Source of the DNA: Casimicrobiaceae bacterium
GTDB taxonomy: Bacteria; Pseudomonadota; Gammaproteobacteria; Burkholderiales; Casimicrobiaceae
Assembly (NCBI GenBank): GCA_955652025.1
Contig: CATPAO010000127.1
Coordinates: forward strand, 1 to 15,620
DNA: 15,620 nucleotides
Direction: 5' to 3'
Part shown: positions 1 to 5,262 of the stretch, piece by piece
Numbering within the stretch: position 1 is the stretch's first letter
Layout of the letters: each line of letters begins with the position of its first letter
The notes under the pieces: model-generated
Told to the model about the DNA's origin: nothing
Seen by the model: the letters and a program-made list of their open reading frames with translations, nothing else
The model's database searches: none
Made by a program: the position numbers and the translations under genes

Positions 1-500
1 GCCGTAGTCTTTGGCGAGCGCGCGAGTTCACTTCCAGTTAAAGATTCCAGTTCTCCTTCCAGTTCGGCGGCAGTGGGCTGCCGGGTTTTCGACGCTGGAC
101 TGCCGGGTTTCGTGCGCTGGACTGCCGGGTTTTTGAGGGTGAAACCCGGCGGCAGACTGCCGGGTATTTTCTGCAATTCCCGGCAGTACATCACCGCCTT
201 TTCGTGCGGCGAACTGTGCAGCATCTTGGCCAGCGCGAGCCGATACGTTGTCGCCCGGCCGCGCCCGCCGCGCCCATTTCCCATTCGCTCAATCCAGTGG
301 CGACCCTCCAGCACAAGCAGATCGGCGCGTACCTGGCGCTCATGTCGATCTGTGCGTTCCGCGATGTCGCGCAGGCTTGGCCACGCGCAGCCGCCATCCT
401 TCCTATTGGCTCGATCGGCGAGCGCGAGCAACGTAAGCTTGGCCGCCGGCCCGACGTCGTGCACCGCGTCGAACACGAGGCTCACGAATGCGCCGGCCAT
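1..500 (-). CDS. Helix-turn-helix replication-initiator-like protein (C-terminus cut by window edge)
   Basis: The reading frame is open from ATG at 500 to the left edge, giving about 165 residues with no stop. Residues about 18-75 (KLTLLALADRAN, then WPSLRDIAERT and ERQVRADLLVLE) have the pattern of the winged-helix domain common in phage and plasmid replication proteins: a first helix, a WPS turn, a recognition helix and a wing ending in RATYRL. The rest is a Pro/Lys-rich linker (about 105-145) and an acidic Glu-Leu-rich stretch. The linker-coding DNA holds iteron-like repeats (annotated separately), as in lambda O, which suggests an origin-binding initiator. The start is uncertain: ATG 500 lies inside a 23-codon ORF (553-482) that begins at the stop of the TOPRIM gene, so translation is probably coupled. 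The product could instead be only a regulator. The domain call is fairly firm; the initiator role is inferred. Confidence 0.75.
   Translation of the reverse strand, partial: MAGAFVSLVFDAVHDVGPAAKLTLLALADRANRKDGGCAWPSLRDIAERTDRHERQVRADLLVLEGRHWIERMGNGRGGRGRATTYRLALAKMLHSSPHEKAVMYCRELQKIPGSLPPGFTLKNPAVQRTKPGSPASKTRQPTAAELEGELESLTGSELARSPKTT
32..64. repeat. Three TTCCAGTT repeats, AT-richer stretch beside the iterons
   Basis: TTCCAGTT occurs at 32-39, 45-52 and 57-64, spaced 13 and 12 bp. Positions 31-64 contain 14 G/C of 34 (about 41%), clearly below the surrounding sequence. The position next to an iteron cluster suits a DNA-unwinding element, but this is inference. Part of the repetition also encodes a short Glu-Leu repeat (ELEGELES), so a protein-level explanation is possible. 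Confidence 0.45.
78..186. repeat. Iteron-like repeats, candidate replication origin inside the HTH gene
   Basis: The plus strand carries CTGCCGGGT at 78, 100, 122 and 157, mostly followed by TTT. An inverted CCCGGCAG lies at 179-186, and an imperfect inverted copy (AACCCGGC then GGCAG) at 144-155. The first three direct copies are exactly 22 bp apart, and the first two 22-bp units match at about 18 of 22 positions. Because 22 is not a multiple of three, the copies are read in different frames and do not give a protein repeat, so conservation at the DNA level is the simpler explanation. Spacing of about two helical turns is typical of initiator-binding iterons. Confidence 0.7.
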
Positions 501-553
501 GCGCCGCCCCCGATGAACAGCGCGTAGCGCGGAGGGGAGGCGGGGTCGGTCAT
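482..553 (-). other. 23-codon ORF linking the TOPRIM gene to the HTH gene (possible leader or coupling ORF)
   Basis: The ATG at 553-551 overlaps the TGA stop of the TOPRIM gene (552-550) as ATGA. The ORF runs 23 codons to a TGA at 484-482, and the ATG of the HTH gene (500) lies inside it. No domain is recognisable and the peptide may have no function. The arrangement could pass ribosomes from the TOPRIM gene to the HTH gene. Alternatively it could be the original N-terminus of the HTH gene, now out of frame. Confidence 0.3.
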
Positions 554-1466
554 GACTCTGCCGTCCCATCGTATTTCGTGGCAGGCATCGAAATACCCGG
601 GTACTGGCGCAGGAAGTCGGCCATCGACTTCTGTTCGGCGGCCTCGATATCGATGGCGTGATTCCAAGCGTCGATATTTAGACGCTCCTCGATTTCGACA
701 TCGATCCGTTCTCGTAGCAGCACCGGGTTCAGCGCGTCGAGTTCCCAACACCGCGTACCGTACCGCTCGGCGTACCACGCATGGCGCGGATCGCGTGTCT
801 TGTTATCGGCGGGGAACCAGGGAACCCCTGCATCGGGTTCGGTGTCCTTTTCGGCGATCGCGACGCGGACGATCTCAATGTCGCCCCCGTACCGATCGAT
901 GCGTTCAGGTAGATCGATCTCCGACATGTGCATGCCGCTCGGGTCGCGATCTCCGACGTACGGCACCGTCAGGGACTTGGCCGATTCGCTCGATTCCACT
1001 GCGATATCGTGCAATGTGGTCGCCGAGCCGTAGCCGTGCAGCACCCGAAACGTCACACCGTACTCGTCGAGCACCGGGGCGAGCGTCCCGCGGACGGTTC
1101 CTTTTTCGGACCAGACTTCGATCCATTCCGCCTGTTCGGCCCAATAGTCCCGGCGATACTGGCGAACAGCAGCATTGAGCAATTGCGCCGGGTTTGACCA
1201 TGAGGCGATGCGCTCAGGTCGCCGGGTCTCGTCAACGACCCATTCCCACCGGAGTTCGCCGTTCTCGCGCGCCCATACGAGGAGACGGCTGACCATGTTG
1301 GTGTTCGCCTTTTCCATCGAAGGAATCATCTCTTCGACGAACAGGCGATAGCACACGGCGCGGACGGTTGCCGGTTGAATCTCTTCGAGGACGCGGACGG
1401 CTCGGCTGCGTCGATCAGATCGACCGACTTCTGCGCTTTGCCTCTGCCTCTGCGGAGCGCAATCAC
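550..1466 (-). pseudogene. TOPRIM / topoisomerase VI subunit A-like phage-type protein, frameshifted near the N-terminus
   Basis: Two overlapping frames together make one recognisable protein. The first starts with GTG at 1466, which overlaps the previous stop as GTGA. It encodes MIALRRGRGKAQKSVDLIDAA before running to a stop at 1326. The second continues with VLEEIQPATVRAVCYRLF and runs to the stop at 550. The KS-DLIDA and QPATVRAVCYRLF segments belong to the same N-terminal region in phage and island proteins of this type that I recall. Joining them needs a -1 (or +2) shift near 1385-1410. In the C-terminal part the TOPRIM features are intact: the acidic EVWSEK motif (about 1105-1120) and the DxD motif GDRDPSG (about 934-954). 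Full length would be about 304 residues. No slippery heptamer is evident, so a mutation or a sequence error is likelier than programmed frameshifting. Translation from internal GTG 1356 would give a 268-residue protein lacking the start of the domain. The biochemical function is unknown. Confidence 0.7.
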
Positions 1467-1699
1467 GATCGCCCTCGGCGCCGCTGTGGTTGCCGCGGTG
1501 GGCCCCACAATCGCTCGAGCTGGCGCAGCGCGGCGATCCCGTCAGGCTCTGGCCATTGCGGCGGGCGCTGACTCGGATTTCGGTCGAGCTTGATTTCTTG
1601 ATTCTCTGCGCGGCCGGATTTACCCTTCACGTTCTCTGTGCGTTTTTTCAAATCCGCCCGCGTGCAACCGCGGGCGTTTCGTTGTCGGGGTCGGGTCAT
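1463..1699 (-). CDS. Small basic protein of unknown function (78 aa)
   Basis: The ATG at 1699 overlaps the stop of the AlpA-like gene as ATGA, and the TGA at 1465-1463 overlaps the GTG start of the TOPRIM gene as GTGA. This double overlap is the main reason for calling it real. The product is rich in Arg, Lys, Gln and Pro, with a basic N-terminus (MTRPRQRNARG), a polar middle, a short possible helix (GIAALRQLERLWG) and an Arg-rich tail. I recognise no domain. Its composition would suit nucleic-acid binding or an adaptor role, but that is a guess. The same frame is open further upstream to 1804; the overlapped ATG at 1699 is preferred. Confidence 0.6.
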   Translation of the reverse strand: MTRPRQRNARGCTRADLKKRTENVKGKSGRAENQEIKLDRNPSQRPPQWPEPDGIAALRQLERLWGPPRQPQRRRGRS

Positions 1700-2070
1700 G
1701 CGGCCGGCTCCGCTAAGTTCGGGATAGCGGGCGGGATACCGCCGCCGCCTTCGTTCTTGACGCCGCGGCATTCGATGGACGTTGTGTCCGTCGCACCCTC
1801 GCATCGTTCCTCAGCCGCACGTTTGGCATCGCGCAGCGCGTGTCGGTCAAGTGTCGCGACAAACGCGAGCACGTTGGCGGCGTTGTAGCGCCCCAACGCA
1901 TTCATCGCAGGAAAGCCGTCGAGTTGGCGCAACCGCCATGCGCTCGTGGCGCTGATATTCAACAGCGCCGGTAGATCGCAGGGGCGAACCCACGGCAACT
2001 CGTGACGCGGCTGACGCAGTCCTACGCGACGGCGCGCGGCGGTCGCGCTGGTAATTGCTTCGTTCGGCAT
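1696..2070 (-). CDS. AlpA-like helix-turn-helix protein (excisionase / transcription regulator type)
   Basis: This is a 124-residue protein. Residues 27-70 (WVRPCDLPALLNIS, then AWRLRQLDGFPA and GRYNAANVLAFV) fit the compact winged-helix AlpA/HTH_17 pattern: an entry helix beginning WVR, a turn, a recognition helix holding WR, the FPA wing and a final helix after the Gly-Arg. Relatives serve as excisionases or as activators of integrase or satellite replication genes. The C-terminal half is low complexity (Gly and Pro rich) and probably disordered. It heads the overlapped series of genes leading to the TOPRIM and HTH genes. The upstream region contains several inverted repeats that could be operators. 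The ATG at 2070 is preceded by AGGA at a slightly long distance. The domain is well supported; excisionase versus regulator cannot be decided here. Confidence 0.75.
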   Translation of the reverse strand: MPNEAITSATAARRRVGLRQPRHELPWVRPCDLPALLNISATSAWRLRQLDGFPAMNALGRYNAANVLAFVATLDRHALRDAKRAAEERCEGATDTTSIECRGVKNEGGGGIPPAIPNLAEPAA

Positions 2071-2073
2071 GGC

Positions 2074-2110
2074 GGCATCCTAGGAACGACGAGTGTCGTC
2101 AAAGGATGCC
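2074..2110. promoter_or_regulatory. Nested inverted repeats upstream of the AlpA-like gene (candidate operator)
   Basis: GGCATCCT at 2074-2081 pairs with AGGATGCC at 2103-2110. Between them lies a second inverted repeat, ACGAC (2086-2090) and GTCGT (2095-2099). The structure begins 4 bp upstream of the AlpA-like start codon, where an autoregulatory site would be expected. It could also form an RNA structure around the ribosome-binding site. I see no convincing sigma-70 promoter. Confidence 0.4.
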
Positions 2111-2120
2111 GGGTAACGTT

Positions 2121-2140
2121 CACGGGTTCGCTAACCCGTG
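2121..2140. promoter_or_regulatory. Perfect inverted repeat after the coiled-coil gene (hairpin or operator)
   Basis: CACGGGTT and AACCCGTG form a perfect 8-bp stem with a 4-nt loop, starting 4 nt after the TGA of the 175-residue gene. No T-run follows on either strand, so it is not a standard intrinsic terminator. It may stabilise the mRNA 3' end or bind a protein that controls the AlpA-like gene 50 bp further on. Confidence 0.45.
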
Positions 2141-2144
2141 AAAA

Positions 2145-2672
2145 TCAGCGCCGCACCTTACCGCGCTCCTCGGCCGCAATGTTGCAAAACCGGCGGTACG
2201 ACATGCTGCCGTCCCTCGCACTCGGGCCCTCGATGTACTTGCCATGCGCATTGTCGAAGCACTGCCAGCCCCGAGGTGGATCCTTTGCGAGCTGTTTCCA
2301 TAGTGCCGTGTTGTCAATGTCAGGATCGACCTCAAGTGCCTTCGCGATCGCTTTGCGAATCGCGCTTCCAGTGCGCGGCTTCCGCCCGCGCTGGAATCTG
2401 CGTCCAAGTTCGAGCGTAGGTTGATGCTTGATTAGGAACTTGAGCCGCCCGATCTTCTCGTGCATACCGAGGAGCTGCTCGTCCAACTCCAAGCGCCGCT
2501 TTTCGTGTGCGTCGATCAGCGGGCCGTACTTCGCCTTAAAGTCGTCGCGAATCTCCGCGTCGATAAGTTCTAACGCTAGGCGCGCCGCCAGCAATGCACG
2601 CGGCTTCTTCTTGAGCTCGGCGATCAGCGCCTTACAACGCGCTGTGTATTCCTCGTTGGTTTTTACGGTCAC
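2145..2672 (-). CDS. Hypothetical protein with N-terminal coiled coil (175 aa)
   Basis: It starts at GTG 2672 behind a good ribosome-binding site (AAAGGGG about 7 nt upstream). Residues about 1-90 are strongly helical and charged (ELKKKPRALLAARLALELID, then EKRRLELDEQLLGMHEKIGRLKFLI), consistent with a coiled coil and probable oligomerisation. A basic linker (GRRFQRGRKPRTGS) follows, then a mixed C-terminal domain with conserved-looking WKQLAKDPPRGWQCFD and MSYRRFCNIAAEERGKVR segments. I do not recognise the family. It lies between the integrase and the regulatory genes, so a role in recombination or control is possible but unsupported. No signal peptide or membrane segment is seen. Confidence 0.65.
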   Translation of the reverse strand: MTVKTNEEYTARCKALIAELKKKPRALLAARLALELIDAEIRDDFKAKYGPLIDAHEKRRLELDEQLLGMHEKIGRLKFLIKHQPTLELGRRFQRGRKPRTGSAIRKAIAKALEVDPDIDNTALWKQLAKDPPRGWQCFDNAHGKYIEGPSARDGSMSYRRFCNIAAEERGKVRR

Positions 2673-2691
2673 AAGCGCCCCTTTCGCGCTC

Positions 2692-2757
2692 GCCCTTGCG
2701 AGGGGAATCGCGCCAGCCGGGCAAGGGAAAACCCGGTTTTCGCCCCGTCGGGCTTAA
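2692..2757. repeat. Cluster of small inverted repeats between the integrase and the coiled-coil gene
   Basis: CCCTTGC (2693-2699) pairs with GCAAGGG (2721-2727). AAAACC-C-GGTTTT at 2728-2740 is a near-perfect palindrome. Further symmetry around CCCGTCGGG follows at about 2745-2753. These fill most of the 123-bp gap after the integrase stop. They may be a terminator for the integrase transcript, where TTTT follows a G/C stem on the minus strand, or control sites for the next gene; neither can be settled from sequence alone. Confidence 0.35.
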
Positions 2758-2795
2758 GGCGCGGCTTTGCGAACTCGTGGCGTTCAGCGGCGCGG

Positions 2796-4037
2796 TCACG
2801 ACGCGCGATTGCGCTCGAACGGTACAACCTTGCCCTGCGAGGGCGGCGACGTGACGAATCCACCCCATCCGTCAATCAACTTGCGGCGCTCGTCGAGAAA
2901 GTCGCTGCGCATGTAAGCGGCTTTCGTCTTGTCCTGCTCGACGTGCGCGAGCGCGCGCTCGATTGCCTCGTCGCGGATCCGCGTGCAGGTGCGCGCCCAA
3001 CCGGCGAACGATGACTGGAACCCATGCGGCACCTCCTGGCGGTCCATTCGGCGCATCGTCATCGAAAGCGCCATGTCTGACAGTTCAACGTCGGGATTCA
3101 TCGGCGACGGGAAAACCAGTTCGCCGCCGGCTAGTTCGTGCGCTTGTTTGAGCACGGCGAGCGCGGCGCGTGATAGGGGTACGACGTGCTCACGGTTGCG
3201 CTTCGTGCGTTCGGCAGGGATCGTCCAAAGCTTCGCGGTCTCGTCGACTTCGGACCAGAGCGCGCCTCGTGCTTCGCCACTGCGCGTGGCGGTCAGCATC
3301 AGAAATTCGAGGCAGAGCTTGACCGCGGCGCTCGCTCGCTCGAACGCGCGCAGGTCCGCCAGAAACGCGGGCACGTCAGCATGTGCCATCGCCGGCAGGT
3401 GCTTATCGTTACGGCTCGGTGTTTTCAATTCGGCGGCGCCGGCGAGCTCGCGCACGACGTTGTAGGGAACCAACTTGCGCAACTTCGCCGCGTCGAACAC
3501 AGCGCGCAGCCGTTGCTTCACGCGCCGGCCGGTTTCCGGGGTGTCGGCGATGATCGGCGTGAGCACGTCGAGCACGTCGGCTTCGGTGATCGCGGCGAGC
3601 GGCTTGGCGCCGAGCGCATCGAATACCGGGCGCAAACTGGCGAGCCATTGCGCGCGATGCTTTGAGTTGCGGAAGCTTTTCGCTACTACGGCGTGGTACT
3701 TGGTGGCGAATCGTTCAAGCGTGTTCGCTGCATCGGTGTCCGCCTTCGCGCGATCTATCTTGTCGGCTTCGATCGCCGCGTATTTGTCGGCGATCGGATC
3801 GCGGCGGGCCCGCAACGCATCGCGGAAGTCGTCGCGCCATGCGCGCGCTTTGGCGAGCGAAATGTCCGGGTAGCGCCCGCCGCCCGCGAGGCGTTCGCGT
3901 TGCAGGTGCGAATACTTCAGTCGCCAATACTTCGCGCCTTCGAGGTCGACGTAAAGATGCAGTCCGCCGCCGTCGTATACGGTCTTTTTCGCGTGCCTAC
4001 AATCAACATCGGTAAGCCGATTTATCAGGCGTGGCAT
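2796..4037 (-). CDS. int: P4-type tyrosine recombinase (integrase) with an unusual active site
   Basis: This 413-residue protein has the full P4-integrase layout. The N-terminal arm-binding domain carries the GGRYPDISLAKAR motif (residues 53-65). The core-binding SAM-like domain spans about 105-205, and the catalytic domain about 215-395. In the catalytic domain Arg I is R252 (TATRSGE), the HxxR box reads HGFQ (338-341), His III is H365 (LAH), and the nucleophile is Y375 (AAYMRSD). The expected catalytic Arg of the HxxR box is Gln (codon CAG), which could impair strand cleavage. ATG 4037 follows GGAGG at a good distance (CCGGAGGCACC). The gene lies 178 bp from the 3' end of tRNA-Ser, the usual target type. 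Identity as an integrase is firm; activity is doubtful. Confidence 0.95.
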   Translation of the reverse strand: MPRLINRLTDVDCRHAKKTVYDGGGLHLYVDLEGAKYWRLKYSHLQRERLAGGGRYPDISLAKARAWRDDFRDALRARRDPIADKYAAIEADKIDRAKADTDAANTLERFATKYHAVVAKSFRNSKHRAQWLASLRPVFDALGAKPLAAITEADVLDVLTPIIADTPETGRRVKQRLRAVFDAAKLRKLVPYNVVRELAGAAELKTPSRNDKHLPAMAHADVPAFLADLRAFERASAAVKLCLEFLMLTATRSGEARGALWSEVDETAKLWTIPAERTKRNREHVVPLSRAALAVLKQAHELAGGELVFPSPMNPDVELSDMALSMTMRRMDRQEVPHGFQSSFAGWARTCTRIRDEAIERALAHVEQDKTKAAYMRSDFLDERRKLIDGWGGFVTSPPSQGKVVPFERNRAS

Positions 4038-4215
4038 GGTGCCTCCGGGGAGTGTCCGTCGAACTGGCCGTATCCCGAACGGTATCCCGAAACGGTGGAG
4101 GCTTGCAAGGACCGCGTGGGAACGGTCTGGAAACCGGTTTACGCGCTTTTACTATGTAAACCAGCGGCTTACGTCGAACACTTGAAACGGCTGGAAATGC
4201 CAGGAAATACGCTAA
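4038..4215. other. Attachment-side region between integrase and tRNA (repeats, possible arm sites)
   Basis: No gene is seen. The stretch is AT-richer than its surroundings. It contains the direct repeat GTATCCCGAA at 4070-4079 and 4082-4091 (12-bp spacing), the palindrome AAACCGGTTT at 4131-4140, and an inverted repeat GGTTTAC (4136-4142) / GTAAACC (4156-4162). Short repeats and palindromes between an integrase and its tRNA target are where arm-type integrase sites and the integrase promoter normally lie. The assignment is inferred from position. Confidence 0.45.
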
Positions 4216-4305
4216 TGGCGGATGGGGTGGGATTCGAACCCACGAAGGACTTGCGCCCTTGCCGGATTTCAAGTCCGGTGCATTCGACCGCTCTGCCACC
4301 CATCC
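4216..4305 (-). tRNA. tRNA-Ser (anticodon UGA)
   Basis: The 90-nt gene folds as a class II tRNA with an encoded CCA. The acceptor stem GGATGGG (5' end at 4305) pairs with CCCATCC, followed by discriminator G and CCA (4218-4216). The anticodon arm is CCGGA-CTTGAAA-TCCGG with anticodon TGA. A long variable arm follows, as expected for serine, and the T-arm contains GGTTCGAATCCC. The integrated element lies on the 3' side, so this copy serves as attachment site and remains complete. UGA anticodons read UCA-type codons and this tRNA is normally essential, so an insertion must preserve it. Confidence 0.97.
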
Positions 4306-4346
4306 ATTCCAAGGATCGCAATTAAGGCGTTGAAAGGAGTTGATTT

Positions 4347-4360
4347 CCCGCCGAAGCGGG
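4347..4360. other. Short hairpin upstream of tRNA-Ser
   Basis: CCCGC-CGAA-GCGGG is a 5-bp stem with a tetraloop; on the tRNA strand the loop reads TTCG. It lies in the likely leader of the tRNA transcript, downstream of a possible -10 (TAAGAT, complement of 4364-4369) without a good -35. It may be a processing or stability element. No T-run follows, so it is not a terminator. Confidence 0.3.
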
Positions 4361-4405
4361 CGCATCTTAACACGGGTGCCCGCCGGCACCGGAACGCCTA
4401 GGCCA

Positions 4406-4433
4406 TTGAAACTTTTAGGGTTTCTGCTAGTCT
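4406..4433 (+). promoter_or_regulatory. Sigma-70-like promoter for the Bax-inhibitor-1 family gene
   Basis: TTGAAA (4406-4411) and TAGTCT (4428-4433) are separated by 16 bp, in an AT-rich patch 58 bp upstream of the start codon. This is the only reasonable promoter between the divergent tRNA gene and this gene. Confidence 0.5.
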
Positions 4434-4490
4434 AAGCGTCTGATCCGGTCCAATTCGGGCCGCGTTTGCATGTCGTTTCGGAGGCGCCAT

Positions 4491-5213
4491 ATGGATCCCA
4501 AGCTGCAACCCGTCTTCACCAACGAGCAGCTCGCGCTGCCGCGGACGGGCCAAACCGCCATCGTCCAGGACCAGAATCGCGTCCTGCGCAACACGTATTG
4601 GCTGCTCGCGTTGTCGATGCTGCCGACGATCGCCGGCGCATGGGCCGGCATGCAATTCAATTTCATCAAGTTATTCGCCGCGGCGCCGGTCATGACGCCG
4701 CTTTTGATGTTCGGATTGATGCTCGGCAGCCTCTTCGTCGTCACGCGACTCCGCAACAGCGCGTGGGGCGTGCCGGCGCTGTTCGGCTTCACGTTCATCG
4801 CGGGCGCGATGCTGACGCCCATCCTGTCGGTCGCCGCGCAGTTCAAGAACGGCGGTCAGCTCGTCGCGCTTTCGGGTGGCATGACCGCGGCGATCTTCGT
4901 CGCGATGGCGGCGATCGCCACAGTGACGAAGCGCGATTTCTCGTTTATGAGCAAATTCCTGTTCGTCGGATTGATATTGCTGATCGTCGCCTCGCTCGCC
5001 AACCTGTTCTTCCAGGTGCCCGCGGTGTCGCTGTCGATCTCGGCGATCGCGGTGTTCATCTTCTCGCTGTACATCCTGCATGACGTCAGCAACATCGTGC
5101 GCGGCGGCGAGACCAACTACATCAGCGCCACGCTGAGCCTGTTCCTCGACGTCTACAACATTTTCATCAGCCTGTTGAGCCTTCTGCTGGCATTCACCGG
5201 CCAACGCGACTGA
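4491..5213 (+). CDS. Bax inhibitor-1 / YccA family integral membrane protein
   Basis: This 240-residue protein has a short soluble N-terminus followed by seven hydrophobic segments at roughly 37-55, 63-86, 95-114, 123-146, 155-175, 180-198 and 209-236, the BI-1/TMBIM fold. The two acidic residues linked to the pH-sensitive calcium-leak gate in this family appear to be present as D198 (LHDVSN) and D220 (LFLDVYNIF). It acts in the inner membrane. Bacterial members include E. coli YccA, an FtsH modulator, and YbhL; which role applies here is unknown. The start at 4491 is chosen because GGAGG lies 6 nt upstream; an in-frame ATG at 4470 lacks such a site. The gene is monocistronic, with its own promoter and a strong terminator. 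Confidence 0.92.
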   Translation: MDPKLQPVFTNEQLALPRTGQTAIVQDQNRVLRNTYWLLALSMLPTIAGAWAGMQFNFIKLFAAAPVMTPLLMFGLMLGSLFVVTRLRNSAWGVPALFGFTFIAGAMLTPILSVAAQFKNGGQLVALSGGMTAAIFVAMAAIATVTKRDFSFMSKFLFVGLILLIVASLANLFFQVPAVSLSISAIAVFIFSLYILHDVSNIVRGGETNYISATLSLFLDVYNIFISLLSLLLAFTGQRD

Positions 5214-5231
5214 CGGGAACTGCGCATTCGA

Positions 5232-5262
5232 ACGGGGCGCCCTGCGTGAGCGCCCCGTTTTT
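5232..5262 (+). terminator. Intrinsic terminator after the Bax-inhibitor-1 family gene
   Basis: A 9-bp stem, ACGGGGCGC (5232-5240) with GCGCCCCGT (5250-5258), has a 9-nt loop and is followed by TTTTT (5258-5262). It lies between convergent genes and touches the stop codon of rlmD. On the minus strand it lacks a T-run, so it probably works best for the plus-strand gene. Confidence 0.88.

Larger units (their letters stand above)
1..4215 (-). mobile_element. One end of a tRNA-Ser-integrated element (phage-satellite- or plasmid-like); left end outside the window
   Basis: A P4-type integrase gene lies 178 bp from the 3' end of a tRNA-Ser gene, and all genes to its left have the accessory, phage-like character expected of an integrated element: an AlpA-like regulator, a TOPRIM protein and a helix-turn-helix replication-like protein. 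The housekeeping genes begin immediately on the other side of the tRNA. P4-type integrases usually recombine within the 3' half of a tRNA, so the boundary is placed at the tRNA 3' end; the exact core cannot be defined because the other attachment site is not in the window. No second copy of the tRNA 3' sequence is visible between 1 and 4215. The frameshift in the TOPRIM gene and an unusual integrase active site suggest partial decay. Confidence 0.8.

Noticed and set aside
78..186. CRISPR array
   Set aside because: The repeats are only about 9-13 bp with 22-bp spacing, mixed orientation and no unique spacers of normal length, and they lie inside a coding frame.
73..527. Plus-strand ORFs near the left edge
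   Set aside because: They have shadow composition, and the minus-strand frame with a clear HTH domain covers the same bases.
1380..1466. Programmed ribosomal frameshift
   Set aside because: I found no slippery heptamer or obvious pseudoknot near the junction, so it is treated as a mutation or sequence error, though not excluded.
4347..4360. Intrinsic terminator
   Set aside because: The stem is short and has no T-run on either strand.
4470..4490. Upstream ATG for the Bax-inhibitor-1 family gene
   Set aside because: No ribosome-binding site precedes it, while GGAGG is well placed for ATG 4491; the extension would overlap that site.
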